A DNA stretch of 64,000 nt from Streptomyces sp. NBC_01237 (GTDB lineage: Bacteria > Actinomycetota > Actinomycetes > Streptomycetales > Streptomycetaceae): contig NZ_CP108508.1 in assembly GCF_035917275.1 (NCBI RefSeq), positions 3,596,001-3,660,000 on the forward strand, given 5' to 3'. A model generated the notes under the pieces. It saw only the letters and a program-made list of their open reading frames with translations. It was not told where the DNA came from and searched no databases. Below are positions 32,884 through 41,049 of the stretch, one piece after another. Made by a program: the position numbers and the translations under genes. Each line of letters starts with the position of its first letter. Position 1 is the first letter of the stretch.

Positions 32884-33456
32884 TCAGACGCCGAGGGCGG
32901 GGAGGACCACGGAGTCGACATAATCGATGAGAAACGCCTGGTCGACGGCGCGGTCCTCGACCAGCTGCCGAGCGGCGAGCGCGCCGATCAGCATGTGCGG
33001 GATGTACTTCAGCGCCGGATTGTCCGAGCGCAGTTCGCCCCGGTCCACGGCCCGTCGCAACAGCAGGTCGAGACCGGTCATCTCCGGCTCGATCAGCAGC
33101 TCGCGCAGCGCCTTGTGCAGATCGGGATTGTCATGGACGGCTTGACTCAGGCCCCGCATCAGCGCGGAGTCCTTCTCCATCTGACAGTCGTCGTTGCGGC
33201 TCAGCGCGACATGGAAGTCGCCGCGCAGCGAACCGGTGTCGATCTCGCCGAGGCTCACCGGCTTGTTGTGCCGCAGTGCCTTCACGACCAGTTCGGGCTT
33301 GCTGCCCCACTGGCGGTAGAGGGTGGCCTTGCTGGACCGGGTACGGGCGGCGACGGCGTCCATGGTCAGGGCGTCGTAACCGACCTCGCGCAGCAGGTCG
33401 AGGACGGCGGCGTAGAGCTCACTCTCACGCTCCGGTGTGAGCCTGGTGCGTGCCAT
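32884..33456 (-). CDS. TetR-family repressor
   Basis: 190 residues: N-terminal HTH (ELYAAVLDLLREVGYDALTM, TRSSKATLYRQWGSKPELVV) and a C-terminal ligand domain of the TetR_C type used by MMPL-associated regulators (LIEPEMTGLDLLLRRAVDRG). Two inverted repeats built on CGAAAC/GTTTCG lie in the divergent promoter region, so it probably controls itself, the downstream exporter and perhaps the divergent protease gene. Confidence 0.9.
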   Translation of the reverse strand: MARTRLTPERESELYAAVLDLLREVGYDALTMDAVAARTRSSKATLYRQWGSKPELVVKALRHNKPVSLGEIDTGSLRGDFHVALSRNDDCQMEKDSALMRGLSQAVHDNPDLHKALRELLIEPEMTGLDLLLRRAVDRGELRSDNPALKYIPHMLIGALAARQLVEDRAVDQAFLIDYVDSVVLPALGV

Positions 33457-33504
33457 GTGTGCCGACCTCCCTCGCTCCGCTCCGCCGGATTCGCTCACCA
33501 TCGA

Positions 33505-33519
33505 ACGAAACCGTTTCGT
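33505..33519. promoter_or_regulatory. TetR operator 1
   Basis: ACGAAAC-C-GTTTCGT, perfect 7-bp arms around one base, 49 bp upstream of the TetR start. Confidence 0.6.
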
Positions 33520-33545
33520 ACACCTGACCGTACTCCCACCACCCA

Positions 33546-33565
33546 GCGAAACGAAAACGTTTCGC
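33546..33565. promoter_or_regulatory. TetR operator 2
   Basis: GCGAAACG-AAAA-CGTTTCGC, perfect 8-bp arms; shares the CGAAAC/GTTTCG core with operator 1. Lies 55 bp before the tricorn-protease start. Confidence 0.6.
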
Positions 33566-33619
33566 TTGTGTGCTGCACCACAAGTTGCCTCGGGCCGTTC
33601 GCGCGGAAAGCATTGGAGG

Positions 33620-36600
33620 GTGAGTGACGACGTCGCGTATCTCCGTTTCCCGCACCTCCACCAGGACTTGCTCTGCTTCGCGGTCGAGGACGACCTCTGG
33701 GTCTCCCCCCTCGCCCCGGCAGGACACCGGCCCGACCGGGCCTGGCGGATCACCGTCGACCGCACCAGGGTCAGCCATCCACGCTTCTCGCCCGACGGCA
33801 CCCGCATCGCCTACACCACCTGGCGAACGCTGGACCCCGAGATCCATGTCGCCCCCGTCGAGGGCGGCCCCGCCCGCCGGCTCACCTACTGGGGCTCGAC
33901 CGACGCCCGGGTCTGCGGCTGGAGCCCCGATCCGGGCGACACGTCCCAGATCCTCGCCGTGTCCTCGCACAACCAGCCGTTCTCGTACTTCTCCTGGGCC
34001 TACAGCGTCCCCACCGACGGCAGTCCCGGCGGCCGGCTCCCCTGGGGACCGGTCTCCGACATCGCGGTCGCGGACATCGACGGCGAGCGGCGCTCGCTCC
34101 TGCTCACCGGCAGGCCGCCGCACGAACCGGCCGCCTGGAAGCGCTACCGGGGCGGTGCGACCGGGCGCCTGTGGCTGCACGGCGAACGGCTGCTGCCGGA
34201 CATCGGCGGCCAGCTGGACTCGCCCATGTTCGTCGGCCGCCGGATCGCGTTCCTCTCCGACCACGAGGGTGTCGGCAATCTGTACTCCTGCCTGATGGAC
34301 GGCAGCGATCTGCGGCGCCACACCGACCACGACGCCTTCTACGCCCGGCACGCCTCCAGCGACGGGCACCGGGTGGTCTACCAGTGCGGCGGCGATGTGT
34401 GGCTGGTCGAGGACCTCCAGTCACCGGACGCCCGGCCCCGGAAGCTGGAGGTACGGCTCGGCGGCCCACGGACCGGACGGCGTACGTACCAGGTGCCCGC
34501 CGCCAGCAACGTCGACTCGCTCTCGGTCGACGAGACGGGCCGGGCGAGCGCCGTCTCCGTACGCGGCAGCCTGTACTGGCTCACCCACCGCGACGGCCCC
34601 GCCCGCACGATCACCGACACCCCGGGGGTCCGGGTCCGGCTGCCGGAGATGCTGGGCAGCGTCGGTCAGGTGGCGTACGTGACGGACGCGGACGGCGAGG
34701 ACGCGATCGAGATCGCCTATCTCCCCCGGGCCAGCGGCGACCGCGAACCGCGACGGCTGGCCTCCGGGAAGCTGGGCCGGGTGCAGGAGCTGATCTCCGA
34801 CCCGGCGGGCGAACGGCTGGCGGTCGCGTCGAACGACGGGCGGCTGCTGCTCCTGGACACGGCGGAGGAACGGGAGCCGGAGGAGGGTACGCGTACGGGT
34901 ACGGCTACGTCAGGTACGGAGGAGTACGACGCCCCGGACGCCACGGACGGCACGGAGGCCACGGACGCCACGGACGCCACGGACGGTGCCGGGAACACGA
35001 CGGACGCCGCCGACACCGTCGTGGGCGCGACGGACGCCACCGGCGACGTCACCGAACTCATCCGCTCCGTCAACGGCCCGGTCCGCGACCTCGCCTTCTC
35101 GCCCGACGGCGCCTGGCTGACCTGGTCGCACCCCGGGGTCGGCCGCTCCCTGCGCCAGATCAAACTGGCCCGGATCTCCGGGCCGGGCGCACCGGTGATC
35201 GTCGATGTCACCAATGGCCGCTTCGAGGACGAGAACCCGGTCTTCACGGGCGACGGCCGCTATCTCGCGTTCCTGTCCTGGCGGGGCTTCGACCCGGTGT
35301 ACGACGTCCACACCGGCGACCTCTCCTTCCCGCTGGGCTGCCGCCCCTATCTGGTCCCGCTATCCTCGGCCACCCCGTCGCCGTTCGCGCTCTCCCCGGA
35401 CGGGCGCCCGGCGGCGGGCGGCCTGGACCCGGTGGACCTTCCCGACGGCGGTACGGGGGAGGGGGCGACGGTCACCGTCGAGTTCGAGGGCCTGGAGAGC
35501 CGGGTGACACCGTTCCCGGTCTCCGCGTCGAAGTACTCGGCGCTGCACCCGGTCAGCGGCGGCGGGCTCGTCTGGCTGCGCTGGCCGATCTCGGGCGCGC
35601 TGGGCGAGACCTTCGCCAACCCGGCGGACATGTCGGGCCGCCCCACCCTGGAGCACTTCAACATCGCCAAGGCCCGCAGGACCGAACTGGTCGATCACCT
35701 CGACTGGTTCGCGGTCAGCGGCGACGCGAGCCGGCTCGTCGTCATGGACGACGGCGAACTGCGCGCCGTCCCGTCCAACGAGCCCGGCGACAACGACTCC
35801 ACCGTCTATCTCGACCTGCGCCGCATCCTGCACGATGTCGACCCGGCGGCGGAATGGCGCCAGGCGTACGACGAGGCGGGCCGGATCATCCGCTCCTACT
35901 TCTGGGAGCCGGACATGTGCGGCATCGACTGGGGCGGGGTGCTCGACCAGTACCGCCCGCTGGTCGAACGGGTCGCCTCCCCCGACGAGTTCGCGGACCT
36001 GCTGCGCGAGGTGCTCGGCGAACTGGGCACCTCGCACGCGTACGTGGCACCCGCCCGCCGCAACGAGGGCCCGCCGCACTACCAGCGGGCGATCGGGCTG
36101 CTCGGCGCCAATCTGGTGTGCCGTGACGGGGCGTGGCGCATCCAGCGCATCCTGCCCGGCGACTCCTCGGACTCCAAGGCGCGTTCACCGCTGGCGGGTA
36201 CGGGGATCAGGGAGGACGCCGCCCTCACCCATGTCGACGGCCGCCCGGTGGACCCGGTGACGGGGCCGTACCCGCTGCTGACGGCTGCGGGCGGCACGAC
36301 GGTGGAGCTGACGTTCCGCCCGGCGGGCGACGAGGGCCGCTCACGCCGCATCGCGATCGTGCCGCTGATCGACGAACGGCCGCTGCGCTACCAGGACTGG
36401 GTGGCCAAACGCCGGGAGGTCGTACGGGAGTTGAGCGGCGGCAAGTGCGGCTACCTGCACATCCCCGACATGGGCGGCTCGGGCTGGGCCCAGTTCAACC
36501 GGGACCTGCGACTGGAGGTGTCACGCCCGGCGCTGATCGTGGACGTACGGGGCAACGCGGGCGGCCACATCAGCGAACTGGTCGTCGAGAAGCTCACCCG

Positions 36601-37066
36601 CAGAATCCTCGGCTGGGACCTGACGCGCAACGCCCAGGCGGTCAGTTACGCGTCGAACGCGCCACGGGGCCCGGTCGTCGCGCTGGCCGACGAGGCGACG
36701 TCCTCCGACGGCGACATGATCACGGCCGCGTTCCGGCTGCTGAAGCTGGGACCGGTCGTGGGCCAGCGCACCTGGGGCGGCGTGGTCGGCATGACCGGGC
36801 GCCACCGGCTGGGCGACGGCACGGTGATCACGGTGCCGATGAACGCGGCGTGGTTCGACACGTACGGATGGTCGGTGGAGAACCACGGCGTCGAGCCCGA
36901 CCTGGAGGCGCTGCGCACCCCGCTCGACTGGGCGGAGGGCCGACACGCGGTGCTGGACGACGCGGTGCGCGTGGCACTGGACCTGCTGGCGAAACACCCG
37001 GCGGCGACCCCGCCGACGTACACCACGGCCCCGGACCTGCGACGCCCGCCGTTGCCCCCGAGGTAG
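33620..37066 (+). CDS. Tricorn-type protease (S41-family core)
   Basis: 1148 residues, the length of tricorn. Beta-propeller repeats (SHPRFSPDGTRIAYT, VRDLAFSPDGAWLTWS, ENPVFTGDGRYLAFLS) fill the first 680 residues, a helical C1 domain follows, then a PDZ domain (about 850-910) and the tail-specific-protease core with nucleophile region T-S1028-S1029-D-G-D and the oxyanion Gly in VDVRGNAGG. Tricorn trims peptides released by the proteasome. Residues about 419-476 are a low-complexity Asp/Ala/Thr insert encoded by imperfect GCCACGGAC repeats. The GTG at 33620 is the most likely start. Confidence 0.9.
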   Translation: MSDDVAYLRFPHLHQDLLCFAVEDDLWVSPLAPAGHRPDRAWRITVDRTRVSHPRFSPDGTRIAYTTWRTLDPEIHVAPVEGGPARRLTYWGSTDARVCGWSPDPGDTSQILAVSSHNQPFSYFSWAYSVPTDGSPGGRLPWGPVSDIAVADIDGERRSLLLTGRPPHEPAAWKRYRGGATGRLWLHGERLLPDIGGQLDSPMFVGRRIAFLSDHEGVGNLYSCLMDGSDLRRHTDHDAFYARHASSDGHRVVYQCGGDVWLVEDLQSPDARPRKLEVRLGGPRTGRRTYQVPAASNVDSLSVDETGRASAVSVRGSLYWLTHRDGPARTITDTPGVRVRLPEMLGSVGQVAYVTDADGEDAIEIAYLPRASGDREPRRLASGKLGRVQELISDPAGERLAVASNDGRLLLLDTAEEREPEEGTRTGTATSGTEEYDAPDATDGTEATDATDATDGAGNTTDAADTVVGATDATGDVTELIRSVNGPVRDLAFSPDGAWLTWSHPGVGRSLRQIKLARISGPGAPVIVDVTNGRFEDENPVFTGDGRYLAFLSWRGFDPVYDVHTGDLSFPLGCRPYLVPLSSATPSPFALSPDGRPAAGGLDPVDLPDGGTGEGATVTVEFEGLESRVTPFPVSASKYSALHPVSGGGLVWLRWPISGALGETFANPADMSGRPTLEHFNIAKARRTELVDHLDWFAVSGDASRLVVMDDGELRAVPSNEPGDNDSTVYLDLRRILHDVDPAAEWRQAYDEAGRIIRSYFWEPDMCGIDWGGVLDQYRPLVERVASPDEFADLLREVLGELGTSHAYVAPARRNEGPPHYQRAIGLLGANLVCRDGAWRIQRILPGDSSDSKARSPLAGTGIREDAALTHVDGRPVDPVTGPYPLLTAAGGTTVELTFRPAGDEGRSRRIAIVPLIDERPLRYQDWVAKRREVVRELSGGKCGYLHIPDMGGSGWAQFNRDLRLEVSRPALIVDVRGNAGGHISELVVEKLTRRILGWDLTRNAQAVSYASNAPRGPVVALADEATSSDGDMITAAFRLLKLGPVVGQRTWGGVVGMTGRHRLGDGTVITVPMNAAWFDTYGWSVENHGVEPDLEALRTPLDWAEGRHAVLDDAVRVALDLLAKHPAATPPTYTTAPDLRRPPLPPR

Positions 37067-37413
37067 GAAAGCCCCGGGCTTCGGGCTTCGGGCTTCGGGC
37101 TTCGGGAGGGGCTGTTCACCTTTTCGGGTATACGTGAGGAGGGCGCGGGCCCGAGGCTTGAGCTTCGGGCTTCGGGCGCCGGGACACGAGCTTCAAGGTT
37201 CGAGCTTTTCCTTTACCGGTAGGGAAGAGAAGGGAAGTTGGGAAAGCCTCCCTCCCCTCCCTTCCCTGTCACGGCCAGCAAGTATGACTAATCAGGGCAG
37301 CTTGCGGCGCGATCACGCGGCTGCTTACGGTGCCCCCAACGAAACGACCCCGACGAGGTGTATCGAGCACCAAGCCGGGGTCTCACCTCAAGATCGAAAG
37401 CAGCGTCGATCCC
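37067..37413. other. Gene-poor stretch with CGGGCTT tandem repeats
   Basis: Four perfect heptamers CGGGCTT at 37075-37102, flanked by GCCCC and GGGGC that can pair as a terminator for the protease gene; a fifth copy lies at 37166-37172. A purine tract followed by a pyrimidine tract (37217-37268) could form a hairpin or triplex. A 49-codon frame from ATG 37284 has no good ribosome site and was not called. Confidence 0.5.
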
Positions 37414-38559
37414 GTGGCTACCCGGAACCTTAGCCCTGCCCTCCGTGCACCCGCACGCTCACTTACGTACCCGAAGGCCAAGCCCGGCTACGGCAAGCGC
37501 TCGACGCCCGGCCAACACACGCCCACCGGCTCTGAGTTCGCTCTGCTGCCCGCGCGCGAGCGCTATGTCGCCGGATTTGTCGAGCGTCTTCCCGACGGCT
37601 CGGCGATGGATGTCAAGACCCTGGCCAAACAGCTCCCGCTCTACGGCCAACAAGCCGTGGCATCGGCCCTGACCGCCCTGTCGGTTGCCGGGCACCTGCG
37701 CCGGGTACGCCGCCCGGCGGGCGAGGGCGACCAGGTCCGCTGGGTCTCCCGGACCTTCTGGTCACGTACCGCCCGCGACAACGAGTGGTGGAACACCTTC
37801 CTGGCGACGGAGACCATCGAGGCACCCCTGGCAGCAACGGCCCCCGAGACCGCGCCCCCGCCCTGGGTGCCCGCTGAAGAGCCCGCTCCCGCCCCGCCGG
37901 TCATCGCCGCCGCACTCGTGCCACCACAGAATCCGGGGCCTAAGCGGGAGCAGGTGCCAGAGCCGGAGCCGGGCCCCGAGAAGGAAGCGGAAGAAGAGGC
38001 CGTACCGCAGCCTGAACAGCAGGAAGCACCGGCACCGGCGCCGGACACAAGCCCGGCACCGACCTCGCCCACGGCACTGGGCGCACCGCCGCAGTCGCCC
38101 CTTGTCGGCGCCTCCCCCGCCTACCTGGCCCTGGCACAACTCGGGCGTCGCGAACCCCGCTTGGCGCTCTCCGCCGCCGACTGCGAGACCTTGCAGGACC
38201 TGGCGCAGCGCTGGTTCGACCGAGGGGTGGACGCGGACTACCTCCTCCAGGCCCTCTCCCGCGGGCTCCCGACCGGCGTCGACTCCCCCGTGGGCCTCGT
38301 CCGCGACCGGCTCATCAGGAAGCTCCCGCCCCTCCTGCCAGCCACGCCCGCACCTCCCGCACCGGGCACCGCCCCGCACCGCCTGCTGGTCGAGTGCACC
38401 GAATGCGGGGCCCCGGGTCGCCCCGAATCCCTCCCCGACGGCCTCTGCGGCCCCTGCCGCCGGTCCGGCCAGGGAGCCGTCGCCGCCCCGGCCTCGCCCC
38501 CAAGGCCCGACGCCCGGCTGCTCGCCGGGCACATCAGAGGGCTCCTGAAGACCGTCTGA
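37414..38559 (+). CDS. MarR-like winged-helix protein with long disordered linker
   Basis: 381 residues from GTG 37414. The N-terminal part (RERYVAGFVERLPDGSAMDV, TLAKQLPLYGQQAVASALTALSVAGHLRRV) is a winged helix of the MarR-like type common in Streptomyces; a Pro/Glu-rich stretch of about 110 residues follows, then a helical domain and a C-terminal zinc ribbon (ECTECGAPGRPESLPDGLCGPC). It may bind DNA, with unknown targets. GTG at 37330 would add 28 residues; neither start has a clear ribosome site. Confidence 0.7.
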   Translation: MATRNLSPALRAPARSLTYPKAKPGYGKRSTPGQHTPTGSEFALLPARERYVAGFVERLPDGSAMDVKTLAKQLPLYGQQAVASALTALSVAGHLRRVRRPAGEGDQVRWVSRTFWSRTARDNEWWNTFLATETIEAPLAATAPETAPPPWVPAEEPAPAPPVIAAALVPPQNPGPKREQVPEPEPGPEKEAEEEAVPQPEQQEAPAPAPDTSPAPTSPTALGAPPQSPLVGASPAYLALAQLGRREPRLALSAADCETLQDLAQRWFDRGVDADYLLQALSRGLPTGVDSPVGLVRDRLIRKLPPLLPATPAPPAPGTAPHRLLVECTECGAPGRPESLPDGLCGPCRRSGQGAVAAPASPPRPDARLLAGHIRGLLKTV

Positions 38560-38576
38560 AGAGTCCGAAGAAACGG

Positions 38577-38623
38577 CGCCGGACCGGCGACCGCCCCGGC
38601 GAGGGACGTTCTCCGGTCCGGCG
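38577..38623. terminator. Hairpin between convergent genes
   Basis: CGCCGGACCGG (38577-38587) pairs with CCGGTCCGGCG (38613-38623); located between the MarR-like gene and the convergent ATPase gene. Confidence 0.55.
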
Positions 38624-38660
38624 ACGAGCGTACGAACGGCACGGGGCGGCCCGCCCGCCG

Positions 38661-39116
38661 TCAGCCGGTGCCGGGAGCGACACCCGCTGCGGATCTGCTG
38701 TCGGGACCGGCTGGTTCGCGATCCGTCCCGCCCCACCGGGCGGGCGCCCCCAGTTCGCACCAGACCGTCTTCCCGTACGGCCGCCGCTCGACGCCCCACC
38801 GCAACGCCAGCGCGTCCACGAGCGTCAGCCCCCGCCCCGACTCCTCACCGTCCGCCGCAGCCCGCAGGGCGGGCCAGGCACCCGGCTCGGGGTCGCTCAA
38901 CTCCACCCGGACACGGCCGGAGCGGGTACCGCTGACCCGGAGCGTGACCGGTGTGCCCTCGCCGAGATGCACGATCACGTTGGCCAGCAACTCACTGACG
39001 CAGAGCAGCAGATCGGGCGAATCCGCACCCCCGCACCACTCCCGAAGGGTGCGCCGGACCTCCGGTACGGCCTTCGGCACGGCGAGCAGATGCACCGTGA
39101 ACGGCAGCGGGGTCAT
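38661..39116 (-). CDS. RsbW-like ATP-binding protein (HATPase_c)
   Basis: 151 residues. Single GHKL domain: N-box ELLANVIVHLGEGTP, then ELSDPEPGAWP and the G-box EESGRGLTLVDALALRWGVE. Streptomyces encode dozens of these stand-alone anti-sigma-like kinases. Coupled by ATGA overlap to the small gene upstream. No sigma factor or anti-anti-sigma gene is next to it, but an XRE/DUF397 pair is divergent, the usual company of such genes. Confidence 0.85.
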   Translation of the reverse strand: MTPLPFTVHLLAVPKAVPEVRRTLREWCGGADSPDLLLCVSELLANVIVHLGEGTPVTLRVSGTRSGRVRVELSDPEPGAWPALRAAADGEESGRGLTLVDALALRWGVERRPYGKTVWCELGAPARWGGTDREPAGPDSRSAAGVAPGTG

Positions 39117-39334
39117 CCACCGGCCGCCGACCGCAGCACCTCGGCCATCCGGCGCGCGGTCGCCACATTGCAGTTGCCGAGCGCGACCAGTTGCGGCCGG
39201 GTGGCGCACCCGGCGAGGGTCAGCGGATCGACGCCGAGCGACGGCAGGGTGATGCCGTGGACCGCGAGCGCGGTACGCAGCGCGTCGACGTCCGCGCCGA
39301 TGTCGTAGCCGGGGGTGTCCTGAGTGTCGTCCAT
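39113..39334 (-). CDS. Small hypothetical protein
   Basis: 73 residues from ATG 39334, with DVDALRTALAVHGITLPSLG and VALGNCNVATARRMAEVLRS. Similar short proteins commonly precede the ATP-binding protein genes of Streptomyces. The stop overlaps the next start as ATGA. In-frame GTGs upstream (39361) are possible starts. Confidence 0.65.
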   Translation of the reverse strand: MDDTQDTPGYDIGADVDALRTALAVHGITLPSLGVDPLTLAGCATRPQLVALGNCNVATARRMAEVLRSAAGG

Positions 39335-39452
39335 GGGGGGAGCATCCACCTTTCGTTGCACACTGTGACGAACGCCTCACACGTTGCCGTACGGACCCCT
39401 ACCTTGAAAGGGTTTCCCGCTCCACAACGCACAGCGCGAAAGGTGGTCAAAG

Positions 39453-40304
39453 GTGGCTACGCGCAAGGAGATCGACGGCTCGGCCGGGGTCCCGCAGTTC
39501 TACGGCAAGGAACTCCGCTTCAAACGGGAGCAGGCGGGCCTGACCTTGGAGAAGCTGGTGGACGGCAGCTTCTACGGGATCACGTACCTGAGCGAGATCG
39601 AGCACGGCCATCGCCGGATGCCGGTGGATCTGGCCCAGCACGTGGACCGGGTACTGGGGACGGACGGGTTCTTCCAGCGGCGGTGCGAGGACGTGCGGCA
39701 GGCCAAACAGGGGGCTCACGCAGCGTTCTTCGCTCCGGTCGCGGAAGCGGAGACGCGGGCGCGGACCATCGACCAATGGTCCGGCACGCTGATCCCTGGC
39801 CTGCTCCAGACCCGTTCGTACGCCCAGGGCGTCGTCCGCTCCACGCATTCTCTGGACACAGCGGAGGAGGTCGAAGCCAAGATCAACGCTCGATTGCAAA
39901 GGGCCCGGCTCTTCGACGACCCCAAGAAGCCCGAGTACTGGGTGGTCCTGCACGAGTCGCTCGTGCGCCACTCCATCGTCCCGCCAGTGGAAATGGCCGA
40001 GCAGTTGGACCAGATCACCGCCCTGGTGCGGCGCGGTCGTGTCGTTACACAGATCCTTCCGTGGAACGGCCCAACCCGTCCCCTCACCGAGCTGCCGCTC
40101 CTCCTGCTGAACTTCGACAACGAACCACCGCTGCTCTACACCGAGGGTCCGTACCACGGCCAGATCATCGATGATCCGGCCATCGTGATGCAGTACCGCA
40201 AGGCATACGATCGGCTGAGGGCCGCCGCGTTGCCGCCGGAGGTGTCCCTTGCCCTGATCGAGAAGGCGGCTGAGGAGTACCGCCATGGCCAGCACCCGTC
40301 TTGA
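39453..40304 (+). CDS. XRE-family regulator with DUF5753 domain
   Basis: 283 residues. HTH at about 15-65 (YGKELRFKREQAGLTLEKLV, YLSEIEHGHRRMP), DUF5753 domain from about 95 (QWSGTLIPGLLQTRSYAQGV, ITALVRRGRVVTQILPWNGP). Overlaps the DUF397 gene by 20 bp, the standard regulator-partner layout. GTG start with GAAAGG nearby. Confidence 0.9.
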   Translation: MATRKEIDGSAGVPQFYGKELRFKREQAGLTLEKLVDGSFYGITYLSEIEHGHRRMPVDLAQHVDRVLGTDGFFQRRCEDVRQAKQGAHAAFFAPVAEAETRARTIDQWSGTLIPGLLQTRSYAQGVVRSTHSLDTAEEVEAKINARLQRARLFDDPKKPEYWVVLHESLVRHSIVPPVEMAEQLDQITALVRRGRVVTQILPWNGPTRPLTELPLLLLNFDNEPPLLYTEGPYHGQIIDDPAIVMQYRKAYDRLRAAALPPEVSLALIEKAAEEYRHGQHPS

Positions 40305-40626
40305 TCTCGGCGCCGCCACGTGGCGTAGGAGCAGCTACAGCAACGGCAGTGGCGGCGACTGCCTCGAAGTCGCCGAAGGCTTCGCCACCTGGCGCAAGAG
40401 CAGCTACAGCAACACCTCGGGAGGCGACTGCCTCGAAGTCGCCGAGGGCTTCGCCACCTGGCGCAAGAGCAGCCACAGCAACTCTTCCGGAGGCGACTGC
40501 CTCGAAGTCGCGGATGGCCACCAAGGCCTCGTCCCCGTCCGCGACTCCAAGCGCCCCGAGGGACCGGCGCTCGTCGTCCACGCGTCCGCCTGGTCACCGT
40601 TCGTGGAGTCCGTCAAGGCGTCCTGA
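40285..40626 (+). CDS. DUF397 protein with three tandem signature repeats
   Basis: 113 residues; usual DUF397 proteins are 60-80 residues with one W-R-K-S-S-x-S motif. Here the 23-residue unit ATWRKSSYSNxSGGDCLEVA plus EGF occurs three times in a row (residues 11-33, 34-56, 57-79), followed by the normal C-terminal half GLVPVRDSK. Each unit keeps Trp, the Ser pair, Asn, and the GGDCLEVA strand. DUF397 proteins partner XRE/DUF5753 regulators and have been proposed as antitoxin-like. Confidence 0.9.
   Translation: MASTRLDLGAATWRRSSYSNGSGGDCLEVAEGFATWRKSSYSNTSGGDCLEVAEGFATWRKSSHSNSSGGDCLEVADGHQGLVPVRDSKRPEGPALVVHASAWSPFVESVKAS
40315..40521 (+). repeat. Three 69-bp tandem repeats inside the DUF397 gene
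   Basis: Units at 40315-40383, 40384-40452 and 40453-40521. Units 2 and 3 are closest to each other; the shared core CTGCCTCGAAGTCGC is identical in all three. Confidence 0.9.
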
Positions 40627-40686
40627 CACCGCTGTGGGCTTCCTGAAGTAGCTTCCAGGCGCCCGCGATTCACCCAGGCGCGCGCA

Positions 40687-40718
40687 CCAACCGCACCCGG
40701 GGACCCGGATGCGGTTGG
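40687..40718. terminator. Terminator between DUF397 and CsbD-like genes
   Basis: Stem CCAACCGCA/TGCGGTTGG (40687-40695, 40710-40718) continued by inner CCGGG/CCCGG. Confidence 0.65.
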
Positions 40719-40754
40719 CGAAATCACGGACAGCGCGCGAAGACGCGAACCGGG

Positions 40755-40952
40755 TCAGCGGTCGCGGCGCTCACGGAGGTCGTCCGCCGCACCCTCGGCC
40801 CGGTCCCGCAGGCCGCCGGACGACGAGTCCGCGCCCTGGTCCGAGGCGTCGGCGGACCGTTCCGTCGCCTGGTCCTTGCCCTCGTCCATCTTCCGCTTGG
40901 CCTCGTCGGCGAGCTTCTGCGCCTTGTCCTTGAACTGGTCTGCGATGCCCAT
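40755..40952 (-). CDS. Small hydrophilic CsbD-like stress protein
   Basis: 65 residues, very charged and helical: GIADQFKDKAQKLADEAKRK, then DEGKDQATERSADASDQ. It resembles CsbD-like or Rv0909-type small proteins found in many actinomycetes; no catalytic motif. AGGAG precedes the ATG by 8 nt. Function unknown; stress response is an inference from the family. Confidence 0.7.
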   Translation of the reverse strand: MGIADQFKDKAQKLADEAKRKMDEGKDQATERSADASDQGADSSSGGLRDRAEGAADDLRERRDR

Positions 40953-41049
40953 GCCGTTCACTCCTGTGGGGTGCGTGGGTACGTGGGGGGGGAGGCCCCC
41001 TGAAGGGCCCCGCCCAGCCTCGCACGGCACGACATTCACCGCATTTCGA

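Noticed and set aside
37284..37433. 49-codon frame before the MarR-like gene
   Set aside because: No ribosome site, no recognisable domain, and it overlaps the other reading frame of the longer gene start.
40315..40521. 69-bp tandem repeats as a non-coding satellite
   Set aside because: The units keep one reading frame and encode a conserved DUF397 block, so they are a coding duplication.
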